From assembly GCF_000172175.1 (NCBI RefSeq), contig NZ_ABJL02000008.1, positions 2,418,001 through 2,482,000 of the forward strand: a stretch of 64,000 nucleotides of DNA. The letters are read 5' to 3'. The position numbers were made by a program, and so were the translations under genes. The DNA comes from Bacteroides intestinalis DSM 17393. Its GTDB lineage: Bacteria; Bacteroidota; Bacteroidia; Bacteroidales; Bacteroidaceae. Position 1 is the stretch's first letter, and each line of letters starts with the position of its first letter. Under the pieces are notes generated by a model. The model was not told the DNA's origin and ran no database searches. It saw nothing but the letters and a program-made list of their open reading frames with translations. This document shows, piece after piece, positions 8,216 through 17,508 of this stretch.

Positions 8216-9628
8216 TCAAAAGCAACTGCTACCATCAAAACAATGTGTACAAACCTTACATTTCGGCAATCCGATGGACTCGATGAGAGTTTCCAGGGTA
8301 TTAAACTTCAAAGTTGTAAGGCCAAAACGCTCGGCAATAATGCTGACCATCTTCTCATATTCCGGAGAACCGGTAGTGGCATATTTCTCCAGATTCTTAT
8401 CTGCATCTCCTTCCAGTTCTGCAATAATACGGCGTGTAATCAATTCCAACGGACTCTTGGAAGCCGTGAAGCCTACAAACGGACAAGCATAAATCAACGG
8501 TGGACAAGCAATGCGGATATGTACTTCTTTGGCACCATATTCATACAATACCTTCACATTATCCCGTAATTGCGTACCCCGTACTATGGAGTCATCACAG
8601 AACAATAAGCGCTTACCTTCCAGCATGGCACGGTTCGGTATCAGCTTCATCTTCGCCACCAATGAGCGCATCTCCTGCTTACTGGGAGTGAAACTGCGCG
8701 GCCATGTCGGTGTATATTTAGAAATGGCACGATGATAAGGAACTCCTTTCCCTTCGGCATAACCCAAAGCCATACCTACACCGGAATCAGGAATACCGCA
8801 AGCACAATCTACTTCAGAATCATCGCTCTGTCCCATCTTCAAACCACTGGTAAAACGTACTTCCTCTACATTGCGACCTTCATAGCAAGAAGTAGGAAAA
8901 CCGTAATATACCCACAGGAAAGAACAAATCTGCATCTTTTCCTCCGGCTTCCGAAGTTGTTCCACTCCATCGGCAGTCATGCGAACAATCTCTCCCGGAC
9001 CGAGATAGCGGTCTATTTCATAATCCAGATTCGGGAAACTGCTTGACTCACTGGTTGCAGCGTATGCCCCTTCTTTCCGGCCGATTACAATCGGAGTGCG
9101 TCCCCACTTGTCACGAGCCGCAATGATACTGCCATCTTCCGATAACAGCAGCATAGAGCAAGAGCCTTTGACACGGCGGTAAACATTTTCTATACCTTCC
9201 ACAAAAGTTTTTCCTTGTATGATGAGTAGTGAGATAAGCTCAGTTTGATTGGTATTGCCTGAACTCAGTTCGGCGAAGTGCATATTTTGGGAAAGTAGTT
9301 CTGCTTCTATTTCTTCCAGATTCACAATTTTGGCTACTGTTACAATGGCGAAGCGTCCGAGGTGGGAGTTAATGATGATGGGTTGCGGGTCTGTGTCGCT
9401 GATGATTCCTATTCCGACATTTCCTTTAAACTTATCCAGTTCGTCTTCAAACTTGGTTCGGAAATAAGTGCTCTCCAAGTTATGAATAGATCGGGCAAAC
9501 ATGCCCTCTTCTGCATCATACGTGGCAAGTCCGCCCCGCTTAGTTCCTAAATGTGAATTATAATCTGTACCGTAAAATAAATCCGTCACACAGCTCGCTT
9601 TGGAGACTGTCCCGAAAAATCCTCCCAT
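8216..9628 (-). CDS. PurF-like amidophosphoribosyltransferase lacking the N-terminal cysteine
   Basis: A 470-residue protein with a class II glutamine amidotransferase domain (about 1-230) and a phosphoribosyltransferase domain. The PRPP loop is clear: CDDSIVRGT with D345 and D346. Normal PurF starts MCGIxG and uses Cys as nucleophile after loss of Met; this one starts MGGFFGTVSKASC, so glycine sits at that place. An in-frame TAA lies just upstream of the ATG, so no other start can supply the cysteine. Other amidotransferase features (LGRFAIVTVAKIVN, HRxGLA-like KRGGLA) remain. It may use free ammonia, accept ammonia from a partner, or have another role. It is monocistronic with its own terminator. 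Confidence 0.85.
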   Translation of the reverse strand: MGGFFGTVSKASCVTDLFYGTDYNSHLGTKRGGLATYDAEEGMFARSIHNLESTYFRTKFEDELDKFKGNVGIGIISDTDPQPIIINSHLGRFAIVTVAKIVNLEEIEAELLSQNMHFAELSSGNTNQTELISLLIIQGKTFVEGIENVYRRVKGSCSMLLLSEDGSIIAARDKWGRTPIVIGRKEGAYAATSESSSFPNLDYEIDRYLGPGEIVRMTADGVEQLRKPEEKMQICSFLWVYYGFPTSCYEGRNVEEVRFTSGLKMGQSDDSEVDCACGIPDSGVGMALGYAEGKGVPYHRAISKYTPTWPRSFTPSKQEMRSLVAKMKLIPNRAMLEGKRLLFCDDSIVRGTQLRDNVKVLYEYGAKEVHIRIACPPLIYACPFVGFTASKSPLELITRRIIAELEGDADKNLEKYATTGSPEYEKMVSIIAERFGLTTLKFNTLETLIESIGLPKCKVCTHCFDGSSCF

Positions 9629-9668
9629 AAATCCTATTATTTATTATTGATTTTAGTATTGACGGGCA

Positions 9669-9676
9669 CAAAGGTA
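9669..9676 (-). promoter_or_regulatory. -7 box of the PurF-like gene
   Basis: Minus-strand TACCTTTG matches TAnnTTTG and lies 41 bp upstream of the ATG at 9628. A -33 box is not evident. Confidence 0.5.
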
Positions 9677-9814
9677 CAAAGAAGTTTCTTCTCCACATTA
9701 CTTTCCTACGAGACAAATTCTAAAAAAACTTATTTTTATGCAGGTTTCCGAACAGCAAAAGGAACGTTTTGTTTAATTCGCAGATAAAAGAAACCAAGTT
9801 GAAAAGAACAAAAA

Positions 9815-9855
9815 GGAGGCTGAACTCAAAAAAACTATTTTGAGACAGCCCCCAA
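9815..9855 (-). terminator. Terminator of the GH97 gene
   Basis: On the minus strand GGCTGTCTCAAAA pairs with TTTTGAGTTCAGCC (one bulge), followed by CCTTTTTG. It lies 70 bp past the GH97 stop. Nothing else is seen in the 293 bp between the two genes apart from the PurF-like promoter. Confidence 0.7.
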
Positions 9856-9921
9856 CCTAATGCCTGATAAGAACTTCTTTCTACCCTAATTTTAAGGATT
9901 TTCTCAATCCGAAACTATTTC

Positions 9922-12078
9922 TTATCTCCATTTTTTCACAGCCTTCTTATCTGCCGGAGTAGCTTCAATCAAACTAAGAGCGAAACCACCGCTACGTGCC
10001 AGTTTCACAGACATCTTAGTCTTATTGGTTACAATACCTTTCTTTATCTGATAAGAGGTTGGATTCTCTTTGTAATCGGCATCCTTACCATCTGCATAGA
10101 GAGTAGCAACATATTGCTTACCCGGTTCCAGGAAGTCCAAAGTAAAGCTGGAAGTACGTGCATTTTCATCAGTGATGCCACCTACAAACCAGTTGCTCGT
10201 GCCTTTAGCCTTGCGGGCTGCCGTAATATAATCACCCGGTTCCGCTTCCAAATATTTACTATCATCCCAATCCACAGCTACATCTTTGATGAACTGGAAA
10301 GCATCCATATGCTTCTCATAATTCTCAACTAAATCGGCAACCATCTGCAACGGACTGTATAATGTTACATAAAGAGCCAACTGCTTACAGAGAGTAGTCT
10401 GTACCTGTCCATGAGGCAGGTCACCCATAAATTCCAATTTCGTATCAAAGATACCCGGAGTATAATCCATCGGACCGCCAATCAGACGATTAAACGGAAG
10501 TAAAGTAGTGTGGAACGGTTTACTGCCACCGAAAGCCTCATATTCCGTACCACGAGCAGACTCGTTACCAATCAGGTTAGGATAAGTACGGCAAAGTCCT
10601 GTAGGACGTACAGCTTCGTGAGCATTTACACAGATCTTATAATCAGCAGCTTTAGTCACAGCATAGAGATAGTGGTTGTTCATCCACTGACCATAATGAT
10701 GTTCACCGCGAGGAATCATATTGCCTACATAGCCACTCTTTACTGCATTGTAACCGTTGTCTACCATAAACTGGTAAGCTTTATCAATATGACGTTCATA
10801 ATTGCGTACGGAAGCAGAAGTTTCATGATGCATCATCAATTTCACACCTTTGCTCTTAGCATATTCGTTCAACATCTTTACATCAAAGTCAGGATACGGA
10901 GTTACAAAATCAAACACATAATCTTTGGAGTGACCGAACCAATCTTCCCATCCTTCGTTCCAACCTTCTACCAGTACTTGATCAAGTCCATTTTCAGCAG
11001 CAAAGTCTATATAACGTTTTACGTTCTCATTGGTAGCACCATGACGTCCGTTAGGTTTAGTTTTAGTATAATCCGTTTCACCCAATTTTACGGAAGGCAA
11101 ATCATCGGTATAAGCCCAAGTGCTCTTACCGGCAATCATCTCCCACCACACACCTACATATTTCACCGGCTTAATCCAGGAAACATCTTCGTAGGCACAA
11201 GGCTCATTCAGATTCAGCGTCAGCTTAGAATTCAGGATATCACGAGCATCATCACTTACGATAACCGTACGCCATGGAGATTTGCAGGGAGCTTGCAGAT
11301 ATCCTTTATCCCCTTTTGCATCAGGAGTTAACCAAGATTCGAATACGAAGTTCTTATCATCCAGATTAAGATGCATACAAGAATAATCTACCAAGGCAGC
11401 CTCATGCAAGTTAATATAAAGGCCATCGGCAGTTTTCATCTGCAAGGAAGTTTGCACACCTGTAGGAGAGAAAGTAGTCTGTGAAGAGTTAGGAGTAATG
11501 GCACCTTTCATCAAACCACGGATTTCAGAAAGTTTAGATTCTGTATAATCATACTCCTGAGTATCATAATCACCCGGTATCCAGAAAGCTGTGTGGTCGC
11601 CTGCCATAGCAAACTGAGTATGCTCATCTTTAATAACAAAGTAATTCAGATTCTTAGATAAAGGAAATTCGTAACGGAAACCCAGCCCATCATCAAAAAG
11701 GCGGAAACGGATGATCATATTACGATCCTGAGCCTTCTGATTCAACGTCACAACCATTTCATTATAATGATTGCGGATTTGCTTCACTTCACCCCATACT
11801 GGCTCCCAAGTTTCATCAAAAGTAGAAGTCTTGGTGTCTGCCAGTGTAAATCCATTCATCAATCCCGGAGCATCTTTCAGCTCCAGACCGAGTTTAGAAG
11901 GTTTGATAACAGCTTTTCCTTTGTAGGAAAGTTCATAGATCGGTTCACCTTGTGCGTTTACTGAAAAGTTCAGTTGCAGTTGTCCGTTTGGAGAGGTAAT
12001 GCTCTCAGCCATTGTCCAATTGCTCACAAATAAAAAGAGCAGAAGACAGAACAATTTAATTACTTTCATGTTTTTCAT
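9922..12078 (-). CDS. GH97 alpha-glycosidase (SusB-type)
   Basis: I choose the start at 12078 (718 residues; ATG at 12069 is also possible). The frame stays open to 12297, but a TATATTTG -7 box at 12122..12115 lies inside that extension and the peptide from 12078, MKNMKVIKLFCLLLFLFVS, is a signal peptide ending NWTMA-E. The three-part GH97 layout is present: N-terminal beta-sandwich, barrel with VEGWNEGW, HHET and NAHE, and a C-terminal all-beta domain. Glutamates in HHET and NAHE fit the inverting, calcium-dependent branch typified by SusB alpha-glucosidase rather than the retaining alpha-galactosidases. It stands alone, without SusC/D beside it, and probably acts in the periplasm on alpha-linked oligosaccharides. 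Confidence 0.88.
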   Translation of the reverse strand: MKNMKVIKLFCLLLFLFVSNWTMAESITSPNGQLQLNFSVNAQGEPIYELSYKGKAVIKPSKLGLELKDAPGLMNGFTLADTKTSTFDETWEPVWGEVKQIRNHYNEMVVTLNQKAQDRNMIIRFRLFDDGLGFRYEFPLSKNLNYFVIKDEHTQFAMAGDHTAFWIPGDYDTQEYDYTESKLSEIRGLMKGAITPNSSQTTFSPTGVQTSLQMKTADGLYINLHEAALVDYSCMHLNLDDKNFVFESWLTPDAKGDKGYLQAPCKSPWRTVIVSDDARDILNSKLTLNLNEPCAYEDVSWIKPVKYVGVWWEMIAGKSTWAYTDDLPSVKLGETDYTKTKPNGRHGATNENVKRYIDFAAENGLDQVLVEGWNEGWEDWFGHSKDYVFDFVTPYPDFDVKMLNEYAKSKGVKLMMHHETSASVRNYERHIDKAYQFMVDNGYNAVKSGYVGNMIPRGEHHYGQWMNNHYLYAVTKAADYKICVNAHEAVRPTGLCRTYPNLIGNESARGTEYEAFGGSKPFHTTLLPFNRLIGGPMDYTPGIFDTKLEFMGDLPHGQVQTTLCKQLALYVTLYSPLQMVADLVENYEKHMDAFQFIKDVAVDWDDSKYLEAEPGDYITAARKAKGTSNWFVGGITDENARTSSFTLDFLEPGKQYVATLYADGKDADYKENPTSYQIKKGIVTNKTKMSVKLARSGGFALSLIEATPADKKAVKKWR

Positions 12079-12114
12079 GATTTGAATTATTTTTAGAGAA
12101 TTGTAATCGTGATG

Positions 12115-12122
12115 CAAATATA
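12115..12122 (-). promoter_or_regulatory. -7 box of the GH97 gene
   Basis: Minus-strand TATATTTG, 37 bp before the chosen ATG at 12078. It argues against translation from 12297. Confidence 0.55.
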
Positions 12123-12258
12123 AGGATGAAAAGGAATGCGGACGAAGGAATAAAATGAAAATATAAATGAATTCCCGGCAAACGTTTGCATAAGGCATTA
12201 AAGGACTGAATCTTAAAGAAAAAGCCTCTTTCTGAAAATATAGATGAAATATAAATAC

Positions 12259-12266
12259 TAACTTTG
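12259..12266 (+). promoter_or_regulatory. -7 box of crcB
   Basis: TAACTTTG matches TAnnTTTG, 39 bp before the crcB ATG. The implied leader of about 33 nt is too short for a fluoride riboswitch and none is recognizable. Confidence 0.5.
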
Positions 12267-12305
12267 TCGCGATCTTAGAAATAGTCCCATAAATCAATAT
12301 AGAAA

Positions 12306-12680
12306 ATGACTAAAACATTCATATTTATCTTTTTAGGCGGAGGTCTTGGAAGTGTACTTCGATTCTCTGTACAACAAATGTTGCACGAACGGATTGTCCC
12401 CTACTCTTTTCCATGGGCGACATTCACAGTCAATATCCTCGGAAGTTTCCTTATCGGATTATTTTATGCGTGGTCGGCACGCTTCAATTTAGCAACAGAA
12501 TACCGGGTACTGCTGACAACCGGTTTATGTGGAGGTTTCACCACATTCTCTACTTTTTCAAATGATGGAGTAATTCTATTGAAACAAGGATTATACGGAC
12601 TATTCTTCACCTATTTTATATTAAGCATCACGTTAGGAGTAATAGCAGCTATAGCTGGAGGAGTTATCGGAGGAAAATAA
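12306..12680 (+). CDS. crcB: Fluoride channel CrcB/Fluc
   Basis: A 124-residue membrane protein with four hydrophobic helices and the family signatures GGGLGSVLRF at the N-terminus, TVNILGSFLIG in helix 2, and GLCGGFTTFSTF in helix 3 with the conserved phenylalanines of the fluoride pore. The family works as a dual-topology homodimer that lets fluoride leave the cytoplasm. Length and motifs are typical. Enolase, which fluoride inhibits strongly, follows 104 bp downstream on the same strand. This neighbourhood makes biological sense, although joint transcription is not proven. Confidence 0.95.
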   Translation: MTKTFIFIFLGGGLGSVLRFSVQQMLHERIVPYSFPWATFTVNILGSFLIGLFYAWSARFNLATEYRVLLTTGLCGGFTTFSTFSNDGVILLKQGLYGLFFTYFILSITLGVIAAIAGGVIGGK

Positions 12681-12784
12681 GAATTCAGTAACCGGTATCA
12701 CTCACAAAACATGAATCTTTTACTGAACAAAAGCCGATTGTCCCTTGTTCTCTATTTAAAATAATTACAAATAATATCATAGTT

Positions 12785-14065
12785 ATGAAAATAGAAAAGA
12801 TTATCGGACGTGAAATCCTCGATTCAAGAGGAAACCCTACAGTGGAAGTAGATGTAATGTTGGAATCAGGCTTTATGGGCCGTGCTTCCGTTCCTTCCGG
12901 AGCTTCTACCGGAGAACACGAGGCATTGGAACTCCGTGATGGCGACAAAGGACGTTATGGAGGTAAAGGTGTGTTGAAAGCCGTAGAAAATATCAATAAC
13001 ATCATCGCTCCTCAGTTAGTTGGAATGTCTGCCCTCGACCAGATGGGTATCGATCATGCCATGCTGGCACTGGATGGAACCAAAACGAAATCTAACCTGG
13101 GTGCCAATGCCATTCTCGGTGTATCTCTTGCCGTAGCCAAAGCAGCAGCTGCCTATCTCGATATACCTCTGTACCGCTACATCGGTGGCACTAATACATA
13201 CGTAATGCCTGTGCCGATGATGAATATCATTAACGGTGGTTCACATAGTGACGCTCCTATTGCTTTCCAGGAGTTCATGATACGCCCTGTGGGTGCAACT
13301 TCTTTCCGTGAAGGTCTGCGCATGGGTGCTGAAGTATTCCACGCATTGAAGAAAGTATTAAAAGACCGAGGACTAAGTACTGCCGTAGGTGATGAAGGTG
13401 GTTTCGCTCCAAATCTGGAAGGTACGGAAGACGCTTTGAACAGCATTATCGCTGCCATTAAAGCAGCCGGATATGAACCGGGCAAAGACGTCATGATCGC
13501 CATGGACTGTGCTTCCTCCGAATTCTATAAAGATGGTATCTACGATTATACCAAATTCGAAGGTGCAAAAGGCAAGAAACGTACAGCCGATGAACAGATT
13601 GACTATCTGGAACAACTCATCAACCAATTCCCCATCGACTCTATCGAGGACGGTATGAGTGAAAATGACTGGGAAGGCTGGAAGAAACTTACCGACCGTA
13701 TCGGTAACCGCTGCCAACTCGTAGGTGACGACCTCTTCGTTACTAACGTTGACTTCCTGGCTATGGGCATTGAAAAAGGTTGTGCAAACTCTATCCTGAT
13801 CAAAGTGAATCAGATCGGCTCCCTGACCGAGACATTGAATGCCATTGAAATGGCTCATCGCCACGGATATACAACTGTAACCTCCCATCGTTCCGGCGAA
13901 ACGGAAGATGCTACGATTGCCGACATTGCCGTTGCTACCAATAGCGGGCAAATTAAGACCGGTTCGTTGAGCCGTTCAGACCGTATGGCAAAATACAACC
14001 AGTTACTCCGCATTGAAGAAGAACTGGGTGCTAATGCTGTTTACGGCTACAAGCGCATCAAATAA
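12785..14065 (+). CDS. eno: Enolase
   Basis: A 426-residue glycolytic enzyme that turns 2-phosphoglycerate into phosphoenolpyruvate with magnesium. It starts MKIEKIIGREILDSRGNPT and keeps the standard motifs: SGASTGEHEA, PMMNIINGGSH, VGDEGGFAPN, the metal ligands in MAMDCASSEF and LVGDDLFVTN, the catalytic lysine in ILIKVNQIGS, and SHRSGETED. Full length. It lies 104 bp after crcB with no terminator visible between them and no clear TAnnTTTG box of its own, so read-through from crcB is possible. A strong terminator follows. Confidence 0.97.
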   Translation: MKIEKIIGREILDSRGNPTVEVDVMLESGFMGRASVPSGASTGEHEALELRDGDKGRYGGKGVLKAVENINNIIAPQLVGMSALDQMGIDHAMLALDGTKTKSNLGANAILGVSLAVAKAAAAYLDIPLYRYIGGTNTYVMPVPMMNIINGGSHSDAPIAFQEFMIRPVGATSFREGLRMGAEVFHALKKVLKDRGLSTAVGDEGGFAPNLEGTEDALNSIIAAIKAAGYEPGKDVMIAMDCASSEFYKDGIYDYTKFEGAKGKKRTADEQIDYLEQLINQFPIDSIEDGMSENDWEGWKKLTDRIGNRCQLVGDDLFVTNVDFLAMGIEKGCANSILIKVNQIGSLTETLNAIEMAHRHGYTTVTSHRSGETEDATIADIAVATNSGQIKTGSLSRSDRMAKYNQLLRIEEELGANAVYGYKRIK

Positions 14066-14070
14066 ATTGC

Positions 14071-14110
14071 AAGAGGGGCGAACCATCACGGTCTGCCCCT
14101 CTTCTTCTTT
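14071..14110 (+). terminator. Terminator of eno
   Basis: AAGAGGGGC (14071-14079) pairs with GCCCCTCTT (14095-14103), followed by CTTCTTT. It also marks the border with the convergent beta-glucan PUL. Confidence 0.75.
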
Positions 14111-14127
14111 AACCTTAAAATCACCAA

Positions 14128-16380
14128 TCAATCTACCACCTTAAAGAAAACTTCTTCTCCCGATTGGCTGTCTGTTGCCACCCAAAGTCCAAAGTCTCCG
14201 GGTTCCACAACTTTCACCATATCGATGTTCCAAAATGCAAGTTCACTAACGGGTAGTTCAAACGAAACATTCTTTTTCTCGCCCGGTTTCAAGGTTACCC
14301 GAGTAAAACGTTTCAGTTCTTTCACCGGACGAGTTACAGAACCAACCTTATCTTGTATATACAATTGAGCAACTTCCGTCCCCTTATATTTACCTGTATT
14401 TTCCAGATCAAATGTCACAGTCAATACATCATCTTTCTTCAATGACGCTGATGAAAGTTTGACATTACTATACTTGAACGTTGTATACGACAAGCCATAG
14501 CCAAATGGGAATAAAGGATCAAAACCGGCATCCATATAGAAAGAAGTACATCCCAATGAAGTTTGTCCAGCCTCAACAGCAATATCATCCAGCAACACCT
14601 CATTACGTGTAGCCGGCCGCCCGGTATTGTTATGAGCATAATATACCGGAATTTGTCCTACCATCTTCGGGAAAGTAACCGGTGTTTTTCCACTTGGAAC
14701 CGCCTTACCCCACAGCAGATCGGCCAATGCCGGTCCACCCATCGTACCCGGATGGAATGAATAAAGAACAGCTGTTGATTCTTCCACTTCCTGACCGATA
14801 GTCAACGGACGACCTGCCATCACAATGGTTACTACAGGTTTACCTGTCTTAGCCAAAGCCGTAATCAAAGCACTTTGATCACCCTGAAGATTCAAATCTG
14901 CCAGACAGTGTGCTTCACCCGAAAGAATGGCTTCTTCACCCACAAAAGCAAGAATGACATCTGCACGTGCAGCAACAGCAGCAGCTTTTGCTACGCCTGC
15001 CGGATTTTTCTCACGGCTATAAGCTAATCCGGGTTCATAAATCACCTGTACTTTGTCGCCAACTATTTCCTTAATAGCATTCAGTGGTGTCTGAGTATGA
15101 GCTTTCTCACCATCAAAGATCCAGGTACCCAATTGTTCATAAGGCGCATTGGCCATAGGTCCTACCACAGCAATGGTTTTCAGAGACTCCTGTAACGGCA
15201 GTACTTCTTTATCATTCTTCAACAGGATAGCCGATTCTACAGCAGCCTGCTTAGCTACTTTCAGATGAGAAGGATCATACATGACAGAGGGTTGCTTTTC
15301 ATCTACATAAGGAACATCAAACAATCCCAGACGATACTTGACGCGCAATATATTACGAACGGCTTCATCAATGGTGCTTTCTTTCACCTTTCCTTCTTTT
15401 ATCAATGCAGGCAATTCTTTTACAAAGGTATAACTTACCATTTCCATATCCACCCCAGCATTCACTGATTTCATGGCTACCTCTTTAGAATCGGCAGCAA
15501 AACCATGACTTATCATTTCGCTGGCAGAAGCCCAGTCTGTCACTACCAAACCATCAAATCCCCACTCGCCACGAAGCACATCTTTCAATATGAAAGCATT
15601 TCCGGTAGAGGGTATCCCATCATTATCATTAAAGGAAGTCATAAACGTAGCTGCACCCGCTTTCGTTGCCGCTTCAAACGGTGGCAAGTAAACATTACGC
15701 AGGCGACGTTCAGGAATAAATGTCGAATTATAGTCACGTCCGCCTTCAGCTGCACCATAGCCCACAAAATGTTTAGGACAGGCAGCTATGGAAGTGGGAC
15801 TATTCAAAGAATCTCCCTGAAAACCTTCTACCATGGCAGCTCCCATTACAGAAGTCAGGTAAGTGTCTTCACCACATCCTTCGGCAATGCGCCCCCAGCG
15901 AGGATCACGGGCAATGTCGATCATCGGTGCAAAAGTCCAACGGATACCTACGGAAGAAGCCTCAATAGCCGCTACCCGTGCACCGTCTTTCGCAATCTGC
16001 GGATTGAACGAAGCCGCTTGTCCCAATGGGATGGGAAAAATGGTTTTAAACCCGTGAATAACATCGCGAGCTATCAACAAAGGGATTCCCAACCGGGACT
16101 CCTCCATCGCTACGCGTTGCAACGCATTAATACGTACCGGATCCACCTCATTCAGGATAGACCCGACTTCACCTTTCTTAATTAAACTACTCATATCCTC
16201 AATATTCCCGTAAGAGGTAATCTGGTTCATCTGACCGATTTTCTCTTCAAGGGTCATTCTGGATAAAAGAGACTCTACTTTTTTCTCGGTTGCCGCATCG
16301 CTACCTTTATTTGCCACTTGTGTACAAGAGACAAAAGGCAGAAGGAGCAAGCAAGTGGAAAAAATTCTTATAGCTTTCAT
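14128..16380 (-). CDS. GH3 beta-glucosidase lipoprotein of the beta-glucan PUL
   Basis: A 750-residue BglX-type enzyme with a lipoprotein signal (LLLLPFVSC, Cys at about 20). The N-terminal barrel carries KHFVGYGAAEGGRDYN and the nucleophile D282 in VVTDWASASEM; the alpha/beta sandwich and the C-terminal fibronectin III-like domain (from about 650, FDLENTGKYKGTEVAQLYI) follow, so it is full length. GH3 enzymes of this type release glucose from the non-reducing end of beta-gluco-oligosaccharides. It is the last gene of the SusC-SusD-binding protein-GH16-GH3 operon, 2 bp from GH16, and would finish degradation of oligosaccharides made by GH16, most likely in the periplasm. Exact linkage preference cannot be read from sequence. 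Confidence 0.92.
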   Translation of the reverse strand: MKAIRIFSTCLLLLPFVSCTQVANKGSDAATEKKVESLLSRMTLEEKIGQMNQITSYGNIEDMSSLIKKGEVGSILNEVDPVRINALQRVAMEESRLGIPLLIARDVIHGFKTIFPIPLGQAASFNPQIAKDGARVAAIEASSVGIRWTFAPMIDIARDPRWGRIAEGCGEDTYLTSVMGAAMVEGFQGDSLNSPTSIAACPKHFVGYGAAEGGRDYNSTFIPERRLRNVYLPPFEAATKAGAATFMTSFNDNDGIPSTGNAFILKDVLRGEWGFDGLVVTDWASASEMISHGFAADSKEVAMKSVNAGVDMEMVSYTFVKELPALIKEGKVKESTIDEAVRNILRVKYRLGLFDVPYVDEKQPSVMYDPSHLKVAKQAAVESAILLKNDKEVLPLQESLKTIAVVGPMANAPYEQLGTWIFDGEKAHTQTPLNAIKEIVGDKVQVIYEPGLAYSREKNPAGVAKAAAVAARADVILAFVGEEAILSGEAHCLADLNLQGDQSALITALAKTGKPVVTIVMAGRPLTIGQEVEESTAVLYSFHPGTMGGPALADLLWGKAVPSGKTPVTFPKMVGQIPVYYAHNNTGRPATRNEVLLDDIAVEAGQTSLGCTSFYMDAGFDPLFPFGYGLSYTTFKYSNVKLSSASLKKDDVLTVTFDLENTGKYKGTEVAQLYIQDKVGSVTRPVKELKRFTRVTLKPGEKKNVSFELPVSELAFWNIDMVKVVEPGDFGLWVATDSQSGEEVFFKVVD

Positions 16381-16382
16381 AC

Positions 16383-17507
16383 CTATTCAATTATTTTTTT
16401 CTGAAATACACGTACATAGTCAATCTCGTAAGTTGCGGGCAAGGCCGACTCATCTATACCCTGAGCGCCTCCCCAGTCACCTCCCCATGCAAGATTCAAC
16501 TTCAAGTAGAAAGCTGTATTAAAGGGCCAGGTGTTTTTATTTCCTTTTTTATCGTTATCAAAAGTAAAGTAGCACTTACCATCCACATACCCTTTGATAA
16601 AGTCTTCCGTCCACTCAACGGCATATACATGAAACTCCGTTTGAGCAGTCGGCACTTTTATGGTTCCTGATTTTTGAGTACCTATAGAATGATTATAAGC
16701 TTTACAATGAACTGTTGATAAAATCACATTAGGATCATAACCCACTTCTTCCATGATATCAATCTCACCATCATCGGGCCAAGCTGTATAATTCTTCGGC
16801 ATCATCCAAAATGCAGGCCAGGTTCCTTTTCCTGTCGGTAGTTTTAGGCGAGCTTCAAAATAGCCATACTTCCAACTTTCGACTGTATTCATACGAATAG
16901 AATAAACCTCATTACCCACCTTCTTAGCAATAATCTTCAGCGTCCCATTACTTACCTGAGCACAAGTTTCTCCATTCTTCGAACCAGGAATGTAGTTCTG
17001 TATCTCATTGTTTCCCCAGCCACTGGCACCTGTCTCATACCACCACAATGATTCGTCGGGCGTAGACAGTTTGGAGTCATTAAACTCATCCTGCCATATC
17101 AACCGATAGCCCTCAGGAGTGTCGATATCCGGATCTACAATATCAGGTTTTGCTTCTTGTGATACCGGAACAGAAACACGTGTGGTACCTGACTTTACCA
17201 CTACCGCCCCCTCTCGGGGTTGGTAAGTGGTATTAGCTTTGACCGTTACTTCAACTGTCCCCTGCAGAGTATTACTCAATATTTTACAAGTAATCCAGTC
17301 TTCATTGCTGAAAGCAGTCCACTCCTGATCGGACTTAACCGAGAGTGTTGTAACGGAGCCTTCATAAGTAGCCGTTATCTGAGTTGGCACTACGCTGACT
17401 ACAGGAGAGGATACTTCCGGTTCGCCATCGCTACTGCTACAGCTAAAGAAACCGAGCAGGCAGGTAAAGAAAGAAAGTATTGTCATTAGCTTTATATTCT
17501 TAATCAT
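16383..17507 (-). CDS. GH16 endo-beta-1,3-glucanase (laminarinase) with BACON domain
   Basis: A 374-residue lipoprotein (LLGFFSCSSS). After the acidic linker comes a BACON-type beta domain (about 35-125, SVKSDQEWTAFSNEDWITC), then a GH16 jelly-roll from about 130. The catalytic signature EIDIMEE gives nucleophile E248, D250 and acid/base E253, in the laminarinase form with the extra residue. W and N rich substrate strands such as GWGNNEIQNY and the FDVY-type YAVEWTEDFIKGYVDG are present. The enzyme would cut beta-1,3- or mixed-linked beta-glucan at the cell surface; GH16 also contains lichenases, so the linkage is inferred from motif style and PUL content. It is separated by 2 bp from the GH3 start and 1 bp from the binding-protein stop. 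Confidence 0.9.
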   Translation of the reverse strand: MIKNIKLMTILSFFTCLLGFFSCSSSDGEPEVSSPVVSVVPTQITATYEGSVTTLSVKSDQEWTAFSNEDWITCKILSNTLQGTVEVTVKANTTYQPREGAVVVKSGTTRVSVPVSQEAKPDIVDPDIDTPEGYRLIWQDEFNDSKLSTPDESLWWYETGASGWGNNEIQNYIPGSKNGETCAQVSNGTLKIIAKKVGNEVYSIRMNTVESWKYGYFEARLKLPTGKGTWPAFWMMPKNYTAWPDDGEIDIMEEVGYDPNVILSTVHCKAYNHSIGTQKSGTIKVPTAQTEFHVYAVEWTEDFIKGYVDGKCYFTFDNDKKGNKNTWPFNTAFYLKLNLAWGGDWGGAQGIDESALPATYEIDYVRVFQKKIIE

Positions 17508-17508
17508 A

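Noticed and set aside
12079..12297. 73-residue extension of the GH97 protein
   Set aside because: It crosses the inferred GH97 promoter and has no family similarity; the signal peptide starts at 12078.
12200..12305. Fluoride riboswitch before crcB
   Set aside because: The inferred leader is only about 33 nt and the conserved riboswitch core is not seen.
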